64,000 nucleotides of DNA from Polyporus tsugae (taxonomy: Eukaryota; Basidiomycota; Agaricomycetes; Polyporales; Polyporaceae), in assembly GCA_024305745.1 (NCBI GenBank), contig JAHRBS010000001.1, forward strand, positions 744,001 to 808,000, read 5' to 3'. This document shows positions 1 through 11,663 of the stretch, in pieces; position 1 is the first letter of the stretch; each line of letters begins with the position of its first letter. The notes under the pieces are model-generated. The model was not told the origin of the DNA, made no database searches, and saw only the letters and a list, made by a program, of their open reading frames with translations. The translations under genes and the position numbers were made by a program.

Positions 1-341
1 CTACAGAACGCGAAACGTCATCAGACGTGGAGAGAAGAAGAAAGAAGGACAGGGTATACTCTGAAAGCTCCACGTGTCCGCCAGGTCGTGCCATAATCGC
101 GCATCCACTGGAACTCCAAGGTGCACGCTTCCTCTTGAGACGCGTAGGCATAATCGTGTCCTACGGAGACCGCGATCAGCATCAGCGACAGGAAGCCTAG
201 GACACGAGACATACCAAAGAGGAGAGAGGGAGAAGGAGGACCAGGAATGTGTTTGATACCCCTACGGTTGAAGATGCGTCGAACGACGAGTAGCAGGAGA
301 GACAAGGCCACGAAAGCCGCGGATAAGTAGAGTGTCGACAT
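1..341 (-). CDS. Cytochrome P450, 5' end only (runs off the left edge)
   Basis: This is the first part of a microsomal cytochrome P450 monooxygenase. Exon 1 (341-215) starts at the ATG at 341 and encodes an N-terminal membrane anchor rich in Leu and Val, then a basic stretch and the proline hinge GPPSPS, as in class II P450s. A donor (GTATGT) lies at 214 and an acceptor at 162-161. Exon 2 (160-60) encodes QWMRDYGTTWRTRGAF. A second intron fills 59-1, and its CTGTAG acceptor is the last sequence in the window, so exon 3 starts just outside. Exon 2 is 101 nt, exactly as in the complete P450 at 46029-48387, and the two proteins are clearly paralogous through this region. A TATA box lies 60 bp before the ATG. 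Heme and oxygen-binding motifs are not in the window, so activity cannot be judged. Confidence 0.9.
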
Positions 342-359
342 GGTCGATTCAGTGATCAA

Positions 360-1601
360 TGCACTGGCAGTGTAGTCACAGTCTTGGACTGGCCCACACC
401 TTTATAAACGGTGGGGCCAGCGGCTCGATGCAAATTTTGGGGAGCGGGAGGCCGGCATAGTAGCTATCGACGATCAGCGATACGTCAGCCCGTTTTCGCT
501 ACCTGTGGAATTTGCGGTCGTGATCAATGCATGCATGGAGGAATGAGAAGGGCCAGAGAGCCAGTATGACCACTGCCCTGAAAAAAGGGAAGGCATCAAT
601 AGATACCGGCAGAACTGGTCGTAAGATGAGCTTACGCTTGGTTTAACCGTGGGGTACCAGCGCGTCAGAGTCCAAATTCCATGCTGAAATTTGACTTATT
701 TTTATTTTCAATGCGTGCCTCCGGGTCTGCCAGTGGTAAACTCACTGATCTGTCATCATGTTGCCTATGGACTGCTGACAGGAGGAAGTTGAAGTTTGAA
801 CTTGAAGCTGGAAGGGGTGCCCAGGATCTGGTGACTAGAATACTTAAGTTGGGGCTGTCAATGGTGGCGTGACATTCGACAAACACATATTTGGGATGAG
901 GGAGCCAAGCAACTTACATCTCGCGTGTGAGGCACATTGCAGTGTCGAGTACGTACACTCGACGGAGTTCATCATGCTTCCTGGCATGTGATAGTAGTTG
1001 GAAAGTTCGTCCGAAGTTGGGAGCACGGCAGTGCCAGGGCGGATGCGCGCGCGCAGCGCTCGCCTGCCAGCTGCAACTTCAATTCATCAGAATATCCCTA
1101 CGGTCTCAAAGACGGTATGGGCACAAGAATGAATGACAGACCTGTCTTGGATCTGCTGGTCAATCCACTGACGAACGACGCGTTCAAGCCATCCTCAACT
1201 TTCATCCTCACTGACACATTCCTTCCAGCGAGGCCATGGCTGTGGCTAGCTTAGATAATGGGCGCTATCCCGCTTGATATCCAAAAATGGAAGACCGCTA
1301 ACAAGTTCAACTCGACGATCGTCACCGCATCCACCTCGGGCATACTTCCCTATGACCGTCGCAGTGGCGACTATTATTTGTGTGGTGTTTAATACTGCTT
1401 CCTGCTTTCTACCGCCGATACTTGCCTGGTTCATGTGGATCGCTGTACATAGTCAAGGCACGGGCGCTCGAGGCGAGGGACGAAGCTGCGGGCCGGCACC
1501 CCCCGGCTCGGAGCTTGGTCGTGGCTGCCGCTTCCGTTCAAGCTTGTGAAGGCGACTCGGAGGGTGCGCACTGCCAGTCACTTTGGTCCCCCGCTTCAGC
1601 C
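360..1601. other. Intergenic, no supported gene
   Basis: It holds the promoter of the leftward P450 and the 5' flank of PPT1. The short open frames on both strands have no recognisable product, no plausible splice partners and no conserved motif. Confidence 0.6.
401..406 (-). promoter_or_regulatory. TATA box of the P450 at the left edge
   Basis: On the minus strand TATAAA lies 60 bp upstream of the ATG at 341. This spacing matches the TATA-ATG distances of the P450 at 46029 (75 bp) and the CDF gene at 51841 (69 bp). Confidence 0.5.
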
Positions 1602-2776
1602 ATGGCTCGTCTGCTCTCCCTTGCAACTTCTCTAATCGCTCTTGTTAGTTATGGGCTATCAACTCCGGTACAACTGGCAGACCCTCCGCGCCGACCACTA
1701 GTCATCTGGCACGGCCTCGGAGACTCATACGCCTCCCCGGCAATGCTCCAGTTCATGGAGCTCCTCAAAGATGTACACCCCGGGATGTTCATTCACTCTG
1801 TTCGACTGGACGAGGACTTGGATAAGGACCAGAAGGCGGGCTTCGTGAGTACCGTACTGGCTTTCCCCCTCTCCGACTACAGCTGACAGGCTTGCATCAA
1901 GTTCGGGGACGTGAACGAGCAGTTGGAGCTCGTGTCCGAGCAAACAACAGCAATTCCTGAGCTTCAGGGCGGATTTGACGCGATCGGTTTCTCGCAAGGT
2001 ACGTCGGCCAGCCTCAGGATTCCCTGTCTCTATCAACCGTGCGCTCGTACAGGCGGGCAGTTCCTCCGGGCGTACATTGAGAGGTACAATGCGCCCCCGG
2101 TCAACAACCTCATCACGTTCGGATCCCAGCATATGGGTGTCTCCGACCTCCCAATGTGCAGCCGCTGGGACCTGGTCTGTCACCTCGCCCGGCGCGCCGC
2201 CCGCGGCGGGGTGTACACCGACTGGGCGCAGCACAACCTCGTCCAGGCAAGTCGCCGTTCCCCCATCCGACCTTCCTAGCTCTCATTCCTATTCCCATTC
2301 CTATCCGACGACCCTCCTTGCAGGCGCAGTACTACCGCGACCCCGACCAGCTCGACGCCTACCTGAACTCCTCCAGGTTCCTCGCCTCCATCAACAACGA
2401 AGTCCCCGCGCTCGCGAACGCGACCTACGCCGCGAACTTCGCGTCGCTCAACACCCTCGTCCTCGTCCTCTTCTCCGCCGACAAGACCGTCGTCCCCAAG
2501 GAGTCCTCGTGGTTCGGCTCGTACGCGCCCCCGAACGGCACGCGCGACGGCGACGAGAAGACCATGGTGCCGATGCGCCTCCAGCCGCTGTACAAGCGCG
2601 ACTGGATTGGACTCAGGGCGCTCGACCAGGCGGGCCGGGTCCTGCTCGAGACCTGTGAGGGCGAGCATATGCAGATCGCGGAGGAGTGCTGGAGGCCGCT
2701 AGTCGAGCGGTTTACTGGCGGGCCCCTGGAGGAGTACGAGCCCATCTGGGACGAGGTCCTGAGGGTTCAGGATTAA
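1602..2776 (+). CDS. PPT1: Palmitoyl-protein thioesterase 1
   Basis: This lysosomal/vacuolar alpha/beta-hydrolase removes thioester-linked fatty acids from S-acylated proteins during their degradation. Four exons (1602-1844, 1902-1998, 2053-2246, 2324-2776) join in frame to 328 residues, the usual length for the family. An N-terminal hydrophobic signal peptide (about residues 1-19) is followed by the WHGLGDS motif after the first strand. The nucleophile Ser lies in IGFSQGGQF, which is restored only when exon 2 and exon 3 are joined. The acid and His follow in FSADKTVVP and CEGEHMQI. The third intron has a GC donor (CAG|GCAAGT) rather than GT; no GT donor nearby keeps the conserved HNLVQAQYY in frame. 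The start has CC before the ATG and no competing in-frame ATG close by. The gene stands alone and is tail to tail with the aminopeptidase gene on the other strand. Confidence 0.95.
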
Positions 2777-3848
2777 GTTAACGGTCTCTATTCAACGCTT
2801 GGGTTCTCGACAGGTGTACATGTGTGCCTGCTTGTTGAGCCTTTGGTTCACAATTTGTCTCGCTGCAGCGCGTGTCTTGTCTGTTTTGGGTACCCATCGC
2901 TTGTAACTGTAATATTACTGTCTGAATCATTCAAACTCGAATGCCTATAGGATTAGCTAACTTACACCGAGCGGTTTTCTACGAGCGGTGGCCATCGCCT
3001 TTCAGCCTAGTGTGCTCGTTGACGCGCGATGAATGCGAGCTTCGCTAAACTGGCGACGAGGCTGCGGCTTCCAAACGTCCACCTCATGTACTACAGCTAG
3101 CTGCCTTGCCCACACAGCGTGTCCATGTCCCATCATATCCTTCAAGCAGAGCTCTGTGAGCGGGTGGTGGGACCTCCCCAAGTGGCAGTACGTGCCGGGA
3201 TACGACAGAGCTCTCGGTAACTCGGGTAGTGTCCAGGAGCTCAAGTACGGTCAAACCAAGGCCGACTGTAGCTCTGTCGAAGAGCTGGAAGCGAAAGGTT
3301 CGAGAGAGCGTCCAAAAGCTTGGGTCAGACGGACGCTGATTGTGAAGGCAGCACGGGACAGGCAACTTGAAACATATCCTTCGCGCCGGGAAAACCACTC
3401 ACGACTCATTCCTGGGGAGGAATGGCCCCGGGGAATTGGTCAAGTTACGTCCTCAGCCACACTCCATACCATTCCCCGCCTCGTTCCCCATGGTGCTGGA
3501 TATACGTGATGCGCCTCTAGCCCTAAACTGTTCACCCACGATGAAGTCATCAAATGGTTCAAGAGAGCGATAGCCAAGTTGGAGGCCAAGCCTTCCCTTG
3601 ACCGCATGACTTCATATTTGGCAAAGTAGTCTTCAACACGTTAGCATTTAAGCCAAGTCGATAACGAAACACGGTGCTTTGTTTTCATCCTCACAAAGTG
3701 CCGATGCAGCACGTTAGTATACATGGTATTGCCAGAGATCCATACCAATCTCCTACCTCCCATACCGTAAATGGTCAGATGATCGACATTGTACTTCAAT
3801 ACGAGTGCACTACTTCACTGGCAGCCTATGCTACCATCAACCTTCCAG
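2777..3848. other. Intergenic between two convergent genes
   Basis: This is the shared 3' flank of PPT1 and the aminopeptidase. Short frames at 3033-3509 and 3084-3398 have no recognisable product. I see nothing else in it. Confidence 0.6.
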
Positions 3849-6800
3849 TCAGGTCTCGGCCACAGCTCGCTGCTCAAGCCAGGTCTTGAGCTCGTCCGTC
3901 GAACGCTACAAATGCATAAGATAAAGCATGGTGATCGTGAAGTGCATGGACATCGAGAGAACAAACCTCAACCCATGCAGCACGAGTCTTGATGTTATCC
4001 AAGCTCTGATTCAGCGCCTGGTCGTACGCCGACGTGTCCCGTCCCTTGAAGAACGCCGCCGTAGCCTCATAATCCTCCTCCGAAGCCAAGTTCTGGAACG
4101 AGATCTGCGGGAAGCCCATCCACCATCAGCACTTCCCTCCCCGCCATCCAAGAGGCCCCAATCAGCGGGAACGGCACGCACCTCGATGAACTGCTTGAAG
4201 TTGAACGTGCCCGCGTAGCGCTTTTCGAGCTCGTCGAAGAAGCACTTGACGCGCTCCGCGAGGAAGCGGCGCGTCCGCGGGTTGCGCTGCAGGCCGAGCA
4301 GGCACCGGTGGATGTCCTGGTCGCGCACCTCCATCCGCGCGTACTGGAACGTCCCCTCCGCGAGTGCGGGCTCCCTGCTCGCGCCCAGAGAGGTCAGCGC
4401 CGCTACGCCCTGGGAGGGGTTTCGGGGCTTCGATGCGATCGCCTTCGCGTGCTCCCATTCGACGCGACCGCCCTCTTGGACGCCCTGATTCGAACGGAGG
4501 CGACGGGGACTTGCTTAGCAGACGGGCATGGGAGGGAGGATGCAGCGGTACGCACGATTCTGTAAGCGATGCCTTGGAGTTCGCTGTGGATCTTCGAGTC
4601 GTCACCCGTCTGGACAAAGTAGGCGTACCAGGCCTTCAGCTCCCCGATTACCCTGGTCATTAGCGTAGAATGATCAGCTTCGGAGCTCTCGACATCCCCT
4701 CCCCCCGGAAGATACGTACTTGGGGTCTCCAGCTATGGCAGCTTGCTGGATGGCGAGGGTACGCAGCTGCTGGTCGTTAGGAGAATCTCCGCTCGAGTAC
4801 TCCAGTCCCAACCGCTTGACAACGGGTACGAACAAATCCTGGCGAGTTGACTAGTCAACGTATTTTCACACGATAACACGGAGTTCTGGGTTACACACCC
4901 TTCGGAAGGCGTCGAGGAGCTCCACGACGCGTGGCTTCTCATACCACGTCGAGACGATTTCGCCAAGGTTGTTCGCAATGGTGTTCCACACGAAGTCTGC
5001 AGCATGGTGTTCAGCGCGGAGCGTTGGTTCGCACACGACCCGAGCTTACACTCTTTCTCGTCGCGGAGCATGCTGATCAGGCCGAACCCGCTGCTTACAG
5101 GAGCATAGTCCGCCTTCGCCAGCGCGAACGCATCCCACACCAGCCCGATGCGGTCCGACAGCGAGAAGGGCGAATAGGGGGCGGCCGCGATCTGACCGAG
5201 CTTGACTAGACGTTCCGCGCTGTATCGCACAGCGTCTAGGGTAGCCTGATAAGTCAACAAGTTGTGCTTCTGAAATACAACCGGAAACTCACAGAAGCCA
5301 GTCGTGTCGGAATTGAGCTTGAACGGTTTGCTTGTGTCGAGTGGGAAGAACTTCTCGCGCGTGTCAAAGATGTGTTTCTGCACCAGTGGCTTGCCGCCTT
5401 CTGCAGCCGTAAGGACACTCAGCGGGATAGTCCTGCCAGTCGAATAATCCCAGTGTTAGCAAGCCGCTCGTAGGGATTCGCAATCGATGAACGGAAATCA
5501 ATCTTACCAGATGATCACGTTATCCTTGTCCGCAGGGGGACCTGTCTCGAGGAACCTATCCTGGCGGACATGAATCCCGCCTTCTTTCTCGGTGACCGTG
5601 AGCACGGGGTAACCCATCTGCATATCGTGTTCAAGCTAGGGCGACAGGAGACGTTGGGTCAACAACCGACCTGCTTGATCCAGGTGTCCATGATCTTCGG
5701 AATGTCGAGGCCAGTCGAACTTTGAATACCCTCCCATAGGTCCTTCGTGACAGCGTTCTTGTACAGATGCTTCTTTAGATACGTCGACACACCCTTCAAG
5801 AACCGATCTTCCCCGACGTGGCTGGAAAGCATGCGGAGAACTGTCGATAATATGACATTAGGGTTTTGGTGACGGAAAGGCGGGACGAGTGCATACCCGA
5901 AGCGGCCTTGGCGTATGACAAAGCGTCGAAAATCTGGAGGATCGAATCCGCGTCTGGGCATTCCACTTCCACTGGGTGCGAGGAGAGCTTTGCGTCCAGC
6001 TGCCGCGCGCGGAAGAAGTTCGAACCGATGAACTCTGCATCCGACTTCCACTCGGGCCATACCCTTAGAATCGTCTTCAATACTATCTCGGCATATGATG
6101 AAGAGGGCAATTACCGTTCTATATGCAGCGTCTTGTCAACCACGGAACTGACTGGGGGACGAAGCAGAGGGAACTTTGCTCACCGAGTATGGCTTTGTCG
6201 CCCATCTGACCACGCACAACTTGTTAGAGTGGCCGAACTTGAAATCAACGAACTGCTGACTCACAAGCGTAGCGAAGCCTGTCAGTGGTGGGGAAAGGGG
6301 GAAGCTCGCTTCAGTGCACATCTCGGACGTGTTCGCGGAAATTACCTTCGTTCAAGTAGAGGTTGTCCCACCATTCCATGGTCGTGATGTCGCCGAACCT
6401 GACAACCTATCAGGTTCCTTACGCTGCGCGTGCAGTGAGATGTGTACCAACCACATATGAGCGACCTCATGGCCGACCATGGACGCGATCGACTGCTGGT
6501 TCTGGATGTCGTTGGAGCTGGGATCGTGCAGGAGGTACTGCGTGCGACAAATGATCAAGCCCTGCACATCGCAGGATGAGTATCAAACGAGTTTGACTTG
6601 ATTGATTACAACTCGGCACCCAATTCTCCATACCGCCTATTATTTGGGACCGCCTTCGTCAGGTATATTCAAACACGGGGGAGGCCTGAACAGAAACATA
6701 CCAAGGTCAAAGTCGTCCGCCTACGAGCGTAAATGTATGTTATCAGCTGCTGAATTTCTGCAATGAAGAGCTCGTACCCCGAAGAGATCAAGCTTGGGAA

Positions 6801-8047
6801 GAGGGAACTCAATATCGAACATCTGCTCGTAGATGGGCATGATCTTGACCATGGTGTCCAAAGCGAATTGTGCGTATGGAACGGCGTCCAAGGTACCTAA
6901 ATGAACTCGTTAGCGTCGTATACAGCCGGGGTCCCTGAAAACAAACCATAGAGCCTCAGTGGTCGGACTTTTCCACTCAGAGTGCTCGTGTAGGAGCTCT
7001 CCAGACAAGCGAAGGGACCGTTGGCGTATGCAATGATGTACGAAGACATCTGAGACACGTCTATGAGTCTAATTGACAGAAACAAAACAGACAGAGTATA
7101 TCCCTACTGGCGGTGTTGTCTCGAATTTGGTGATCTTCCAGTCGGACGGTTGTGTCAGTGATGCGAACTTCTTGGCAGTCCATGATCCTTCCTCAAGCCT
7201 CGACTGGGGAGTATGCGGCTCCTCAGAGGCGACGGGCATGTTGCTGATGTTCACCGTGTCCTTTCGCGAGATCATCGTGATGGCGAACGTTGCCTTGAAT
7301 CCCGGCTCATCCCAACAAGGGAATGCACGTCGCGCTGCAGTAGGCTGGAGAAAAAAATCAAGCATGTGGTGAAAGCGATATGTGGTGGTATTTTGTATTT
7401 TACCTGGAATTGCGTGAGTGCGTAAATGGTCCTTCCATCCTTCCCACCAGTAGACTTATAGTAACCCATTAGTTGGGTGTTGATGTCGGCTTTGAACGAA
7501 ATGCTGAGCCGCGCCTTGGAGTCGGCGGGAAGGGCCGTCGGAAACGTGAAGAGGGCACGCTGGTTCGTATCATCAAAGTCGATAGAAGAAGGTTTCTGCG
7601 TGTTTTGCAAAGCTTCGGAGCGTAGATACACGTCGCTCAACTCGAGAGCCAGGGAGTTGAGGACGATCCTGGAAGTATCTTTACTAACTCGCAAGCTGTG
7701 TTCATCCATATGTGTTAGTGGCTATTGTGATCGACGCTCGCTAGTCCAGAGGGGGTGCATACCTGACTTCGATGACACCGCTGAACTCGAGGTCCTTGAG
7801 ATCCGTCCAGATCTTGAGGTCGTAGTGCTCGGGGATGACATGCTTGGGGAGACGGTAGTCTTGCAGTTGAGTCGTAATTCCTTCCGGCATCTATGGATGA
7901 GGATGTTCGGTAGATCGATGAGCAGCCTAGTGGGATTGTTGTGGCCTGAACAAAGCCGTTGCAATCGACAAACGCTGATCGATTACAGTAAGTAAGTGCT
8001 ATAGAGGCCTACTTACTGGTTAGATGGGCGTCCTCGGTGCCGCTCAT
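3849..8047 (-). CDS. APE2: M1 family zinc aminopeptidase (Ape2 / puromycin-sensitive type)
   Basis: This peptidase cleaves N-terminal residues from peptides in the cytosol or periplasm. I resolve 24 exons: 8047-8017, 7859-7763, 7695-7404, 7344-7108, 7049-6947, 6896-6778, 6720-6702, 6636-6620, 6561-6452, 6398-6346, 6278-6265, 6205-6184, 6131-6115, 6074-5897, 5840-5671, 5617-5508, 5432-5293, 5235-5050, 4996-4899, 4838-4720, 4652-4556, 4484-4182, 4104-3967, 3905-3849. They join in frame to 908 residues. The N-terminal beta domain starts with NYRLPKHVIPEHYDL. The exopeptidase motif reads GGMENWGL (about 300-307), a variant of GAMEN. The zinc site HEVAH (336-340) is followed by the third ligand Glu 359 in LYLNEG, exactly 18 residues after the second His. 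The transition-state Tyr is in ALSYAKAAS (about 431). The C-terminal ERAP1-like domain is complete. Five exons are 14-22 nt long. Exon 13 (6131-6115) is the least certain; it is the piece that restores the frame between MGDKAIL and RVWPEWK. Confidence 0.93.
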
Positions 8048-8290
8048 GGTCAAGCGATACGTCCGTTCAACTTCATGCATGGACAGTACAGGACATGTTT
8101 GAGAGAGGGTGGAATTGAGGACGTGCTGCATGGGTGGTGGTCAATGGATGCCTTGGTTGTCGGGCGAGTGGCAGTCACCGGCGCCCAGCGCGCCGCCCCG
8201 TAGCGTGCCGCCTGTTGTCCTTCTACACCCACCTCCCTGGTCCTCCTCTGATTGTTTTCGTCGAACGCTTCCACACCGACACTTTGAACC
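8048..8290. promoter_or_regulatory. Divergent promoter region of APE2 and DAD2
   Basis: Only 243 bp separate the two start codons, which point away from each other, so both core promoters must lie here. No clear TATA box is visible on either strand. Confidence 0.5.
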
Positions 8291-8775
8291 ATGCGGGCTT
8301 CTATGGCGGCATCTCGCCAATCTCAGCTGCCAGGATCTGTAGCGAATGCAGCTGCTGCGGCAAAGCTTCTAGAGAAGAAGAAAGAATTTGAGGCCGTCGC
8401 CGCGCTCCAGAGAGCGAGCGCACAATTCCTTAAGCGGATAGAGGAGCTGGGCGATGACTTGGACATTATGGCGGACGCGGGCATAGGTGCGCATATGTTG
8501 GCTTCGGAGTCATAACGGGACCGCCTCATGCCGCATACAGTCCATGGGCAGGTACTCGAGCAGTGGCCCAACATGTTCAGAATCCTTAGCCTCTTCTGTA
8601 CGCGTTCATCCGCACACACCTCGCTCTCCTGTGCTCATCCGTCGCGACAGTATCACAACGAGAACAACTAGCTGAGGATGAAAACGCGTCTACGTCGAGC
8701 GGCGGCGAACGATTAGTCCGGGTGCCACTTGAAGAGTTACGCCAGGCGGAACCGAAGACACGACGACTGCGGTAG
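8291..8775 (+). CDS. DAD2: DASH/DAM1 kinetochore complex subunit Dad2
   Basis: Dad2 is a small coiled-coil subunit of the DASH complex, which couples fungal kinetochores to spindle microtubules. Three exons (8291-8486, 8541-8597, 8651-8775) give 125 residues, in the family range. The conserved core is visible: LLEKKKEFEAVAALQRAS, then FLKRIEELGDDLDIMADAG in exon 1 and VHGQVLEQWPNMFRILSLF formed across the exon 1/2 junction. The C-terminal tail from exon 3 is acidic and poorly conserved, as usual. A second in-frame ATG at 8303 (MAASRQSQL) could be the true start; it would shorten the protein by four residues. It is transcribed divergently from APE2. Confidence 0.92.
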
Positions 8776-9441
8776 CGTTGTAGCAATGCACCCTCTACCA
8801 CGTTGTATAATATTGTGAGACTATTTTCGTCTACATAAATCTCTTCACACCCGGCTGACCGAACCCGTGCCCGTCATCAGTCGAAGATATTTCGTCCTTG
8901 ACGGCTCTGACCCCCCGCGCCACAGTGCCTTTCGGAGTCTTGACTCCGACCTCCTTCATGTCTTTTCGCGGCGTTCGCGTTATTGCCTACGTTGCGAAAC
9001 GTGGCATGCCGCTGTCCCTGTGCCGACGTTCCATGGACATGTCGACTGGCCGAAGGGAGCTGCCGCCGTACAAGGCTGTGCTGCTTCTGTGTGCGTTGAG
9101 GCGTGCTTTGCTTGTGCATGCTGGGCGCCGCCCGCATGACGACATCCTTGTCTTTATTATGTGCGTCCGACGTCCGCATTCGTGGGAAGGCGCAGAATCA
9201 CAGCCGCGCCTCGCACGCCGCATAGGGTAGGTGTCGCGGTGCTGTGCGCCGCCTGGCTGTACCCGCAGGCGAGCTCAAGGTGTCTATAAGTATATGCCAG
9301 GTTTCGGTCGTGGCCGCTCTGTCTCATATCACCTCCTCACCCCGCCCAATAATTTCCCCTACAGAATGCTGATGGACAACAAGTCGGTTCAATCATTTTA
9401 TCGCGCAGATATACAATCTGACAGTTACTAGTGCTAGCGCC
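8776..9441. other. Intergenic, no supported gene
   Basis: It is the 3' flank of DAD2 and the 5' flank of the gene at 9442. Open frames at 8867-9230 are Arg/Cys-rich shadows with no recognisable motif. A TATA-like CTATAAGTATATG lies near 9282. Confidence 0.5.
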
Positions 9442-10530
9442 ATGGTGGCCCCCGCTTACAGGGATATTCGCGATTCCCAAGCCCTTCGGCTGGTTCTCCC
9501 CAACCCCCCTTCTCTCTGGTCTTCCCATCAATGCGACCAGAAGACACCTCCCAGCTGGCAGCAGAGCTACTACATCCACGAAGAAGTCGCGCCTCCATAC
9601 AGCCCCATGGACACAGACGATTCGGTATCAGAGCCCGATGTCGATGTGCAACCTCCGACGAGCGACTGGACTGATACACGGATGGTTTTGGGCGAACCCA
9701 CGACGAGCGACCGACTCTCACACCTGACATGGCTCCAAATCGGTCTCTGCCCCGACAACCTCGAGGCTCGGATAACTGTCGCGCCGTTCAAGGGGCTGCC
9801 ACACCTGACGAACCTCCTCGTCATCGCAGACCGGAATCCGTCTCCGCGGGCGTCCCTCCCGAACATCCAGGTGTACGACGAGGGCGAGGAGCCCGACGAC
9901 ACGGACGCACTGGACCTGCCTGACATCCTACATGACGTCTGCACCGCCCTGCAGTCTGTGCAGTACGGGTGGCGCCACCGCGATGCACCGCTCCTCTGCC
10001 CCGATCTCGCGCACCTGGGGATCATCTTTCCCCATGGCCGAGAGCCCACTTCGACGGTGTCTCTGCACGCTCTGGGGTCGATGATGCTGTTCCGCTTGAA
10101 AGGCGGCTGTCCGTTACAGACGCTCACGGTCGAGACGGCTTCAAGTTGCGCTGCGGAGGACGCTGCGGAACGCGGTTCCGCAGATGCCGTCGCCCAAGCG
10201 CTGGCTACCTCGGGCATTCACATACCCCCGAGCACTATGGGCTGGAGTCTCGATAAAATCGGAGAGCTGGAGGGGGCGCCGCGGCTCGTCGTGGGCGTCG
10301 AGGACGCCATCCACAACCTCGTCGGCTGCTATCTGGTCGAGAGGCTGCGGACCCGGCCAGAGCCCTGGTTCCAGTTTGCGGATCCCGATTCCCAATATTG
10401 TTGTGAGGATGGAGACGTGGAGGATGATCTGGTGCCACGGAGTCAGGTGTTTCCTCCTGGAGTTGAGACGAAGGTGTATCATTTTGTCTACCCCCCTTCG
10501 GTGGGCGTCAGTTGGAGCGGACGGTCGTAG
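9442..10530 (+). CDS. Hypothetical intronless protein, possibly related to F-box/LRR proteins
   Basis: A single open frame of 362 codons starts at CCATGG (9442) and ends at TAG (10528-10530). I do not recognise a domain with certainty. The middle (about residues 90-240) has leucine-spaced segments such as LSHLTWLQIGL and LPHLTNLLVI, like the repeat region of agaricomycete F-box proteins, but no F-box is present at the N-terminus. An acidic stretch (DEGEEPDDTD) lies near residue 150. Codon use is G/C-rich at third positions, which supports coding. It could be a complete lineage-specific protein or the C-terminal part of a truncated F-box gene. Confidence 0.6.
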   Translation: MVAPAYRDIRDSQALRLVLPNPPSLWSSHQCDQKTPPSWQQSYYIHEEVAPPYSPMDTDDSVSEPDVDVQPPTSDWTDTRMVLGEPTTSDRLSHLTWLQIGLCPDNLEARITVAPFKGLPHLTNLLVIADRNPSPRASLPNIQVYDEGEEPDDTDALDLPDILHDVCTALQSVQYGWRHRDAPLLCPDLAHLGIIFPHGREPTSTVSLHALGSMMLFRLKGGCPLQTLTVETASSCAAEDAAERGSADAVAQALATSGIHIPPSTMGWSLDKIGELEGAPRLVVGVEDAIHNLVGCYLVERLRTRPEPWFQFADPDSQYCCEDGDVEDDLVPRSQVFPPGVETKVYHFVYPPSVGVSWSGRS

Positions 10531-11663
10531 GATTTGCAACCTATACCATGTAGAAGGATACCCACTGTACTTGATATCAATGAACACTCTGTAATATGTT
10601 TACCATTGAGGTACCAGTGTATCACTGGCGAGACACGATCGCGAGACGGCGGTCCAAAAGTAGAATCAAACGATAGTGGATAACTTCAGGATGCAACAAG
10701 GAACAACGTTGCATCGTTCCATGTAGCATCCAATTGAAGCAGACGACGACCGGACAAGCCAGTGTACATGTATATGGATGAAGTTTGATGCAACGTCCGG
10801 AGGGACAGTTGTCTGACCGGACCGGAGCGCTAAGCCGCCGCGGCAGCCGGCCAGCTGAGCTGCAAGACAAAACGTTCGACTAGGCACTACTAGCCACACC
10901 AGTTCCCAACCTGCTAGTATCGAGAACGATGGTCAACTTCAATGCTTCAGCTTCACATTTGACCACGGCTATGCAACCATCTCCGATCGCAGGAGCAACT
11001 CGCGCTGCACTGCCGGTACGGTACAAACCCCCGTCTCTCAACGACTTGTCTCAGTGAGTCTCTCAGATAACTTCCCTTTGACCTACCTTTTGTTGCGCTA
11101 TGGACCCCTCTACCTCCGAACCGCATCCTAGTACTTCTCCACATACTGTAAGTAGTGGGCCCGTGCGTGCGATACATCGGCGCTCTGCCGCAGGTTCACC
11201 ATCTGGACTCGGGAGCCCTGTCATCCGCGTGTGCTTTCGTCATTGGATGAAGAAACTCTGATCGAGTTCTCGAAGATAACGCCGCAGTTCGTAAAGTTCG
11301 TTGCATGAATATGTGGCGCCAACCTAATGCCCGTGCGCTACTCTCGATCTAGTATCCGCATTGTTGTATCCCTTCACCACCATTTACAAATATATACCTG
11401 AACATACGGTGATATATTCAACATCGCCCCCATCCAAGAGCTCATGAGGGTATGTTAGTGCATCGGTCCGGTGAACAATGCTGGCCATAGTTCTAGATCT
11501 ATGAACGTACATCTGTGGCTGAGTCGCCCGGCCACCTTTGTTCATCCATCCATCATAGGAATATGTTGTACTGATCGCTTCGCTGCGTCAGAAGCCAGGA
11601 ACTTCATATATAACCCATCCCCGCAAGCTTGAAAGCGATCCCAGGAGCCTCGTTGAAGCTCAC
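10531..11663. other. Intergenic with one copy of a short direct repeat
   Basis: No gene is supported. An ATG at 11100 opens a short frame (MDPSTSEPHPSTSPHT) that then meets a splice-like GTAAGT. Its surroundings (11065-11114) resemble 13947-14000. Confidence 0.45.
11065..11114 (+). repeat. Direct repeat, copy A
   Basis: About 50 bp ending in TTGCGCTATGGACCCCTCTA resemble 13947-14000 at most positions, including the ATG and the next codons (MDPST). The copies lie about 2.9 kb apart, on either side of the DUF6534-like gene. Confidence 0.55.

Noticed and set aside
4470..4500. tRNA B-box-like GATTCGAAC
   Set aside because: It sits at an exon boundary of the aminopeptidase gene and has no partner A box or cloverleaf arms.
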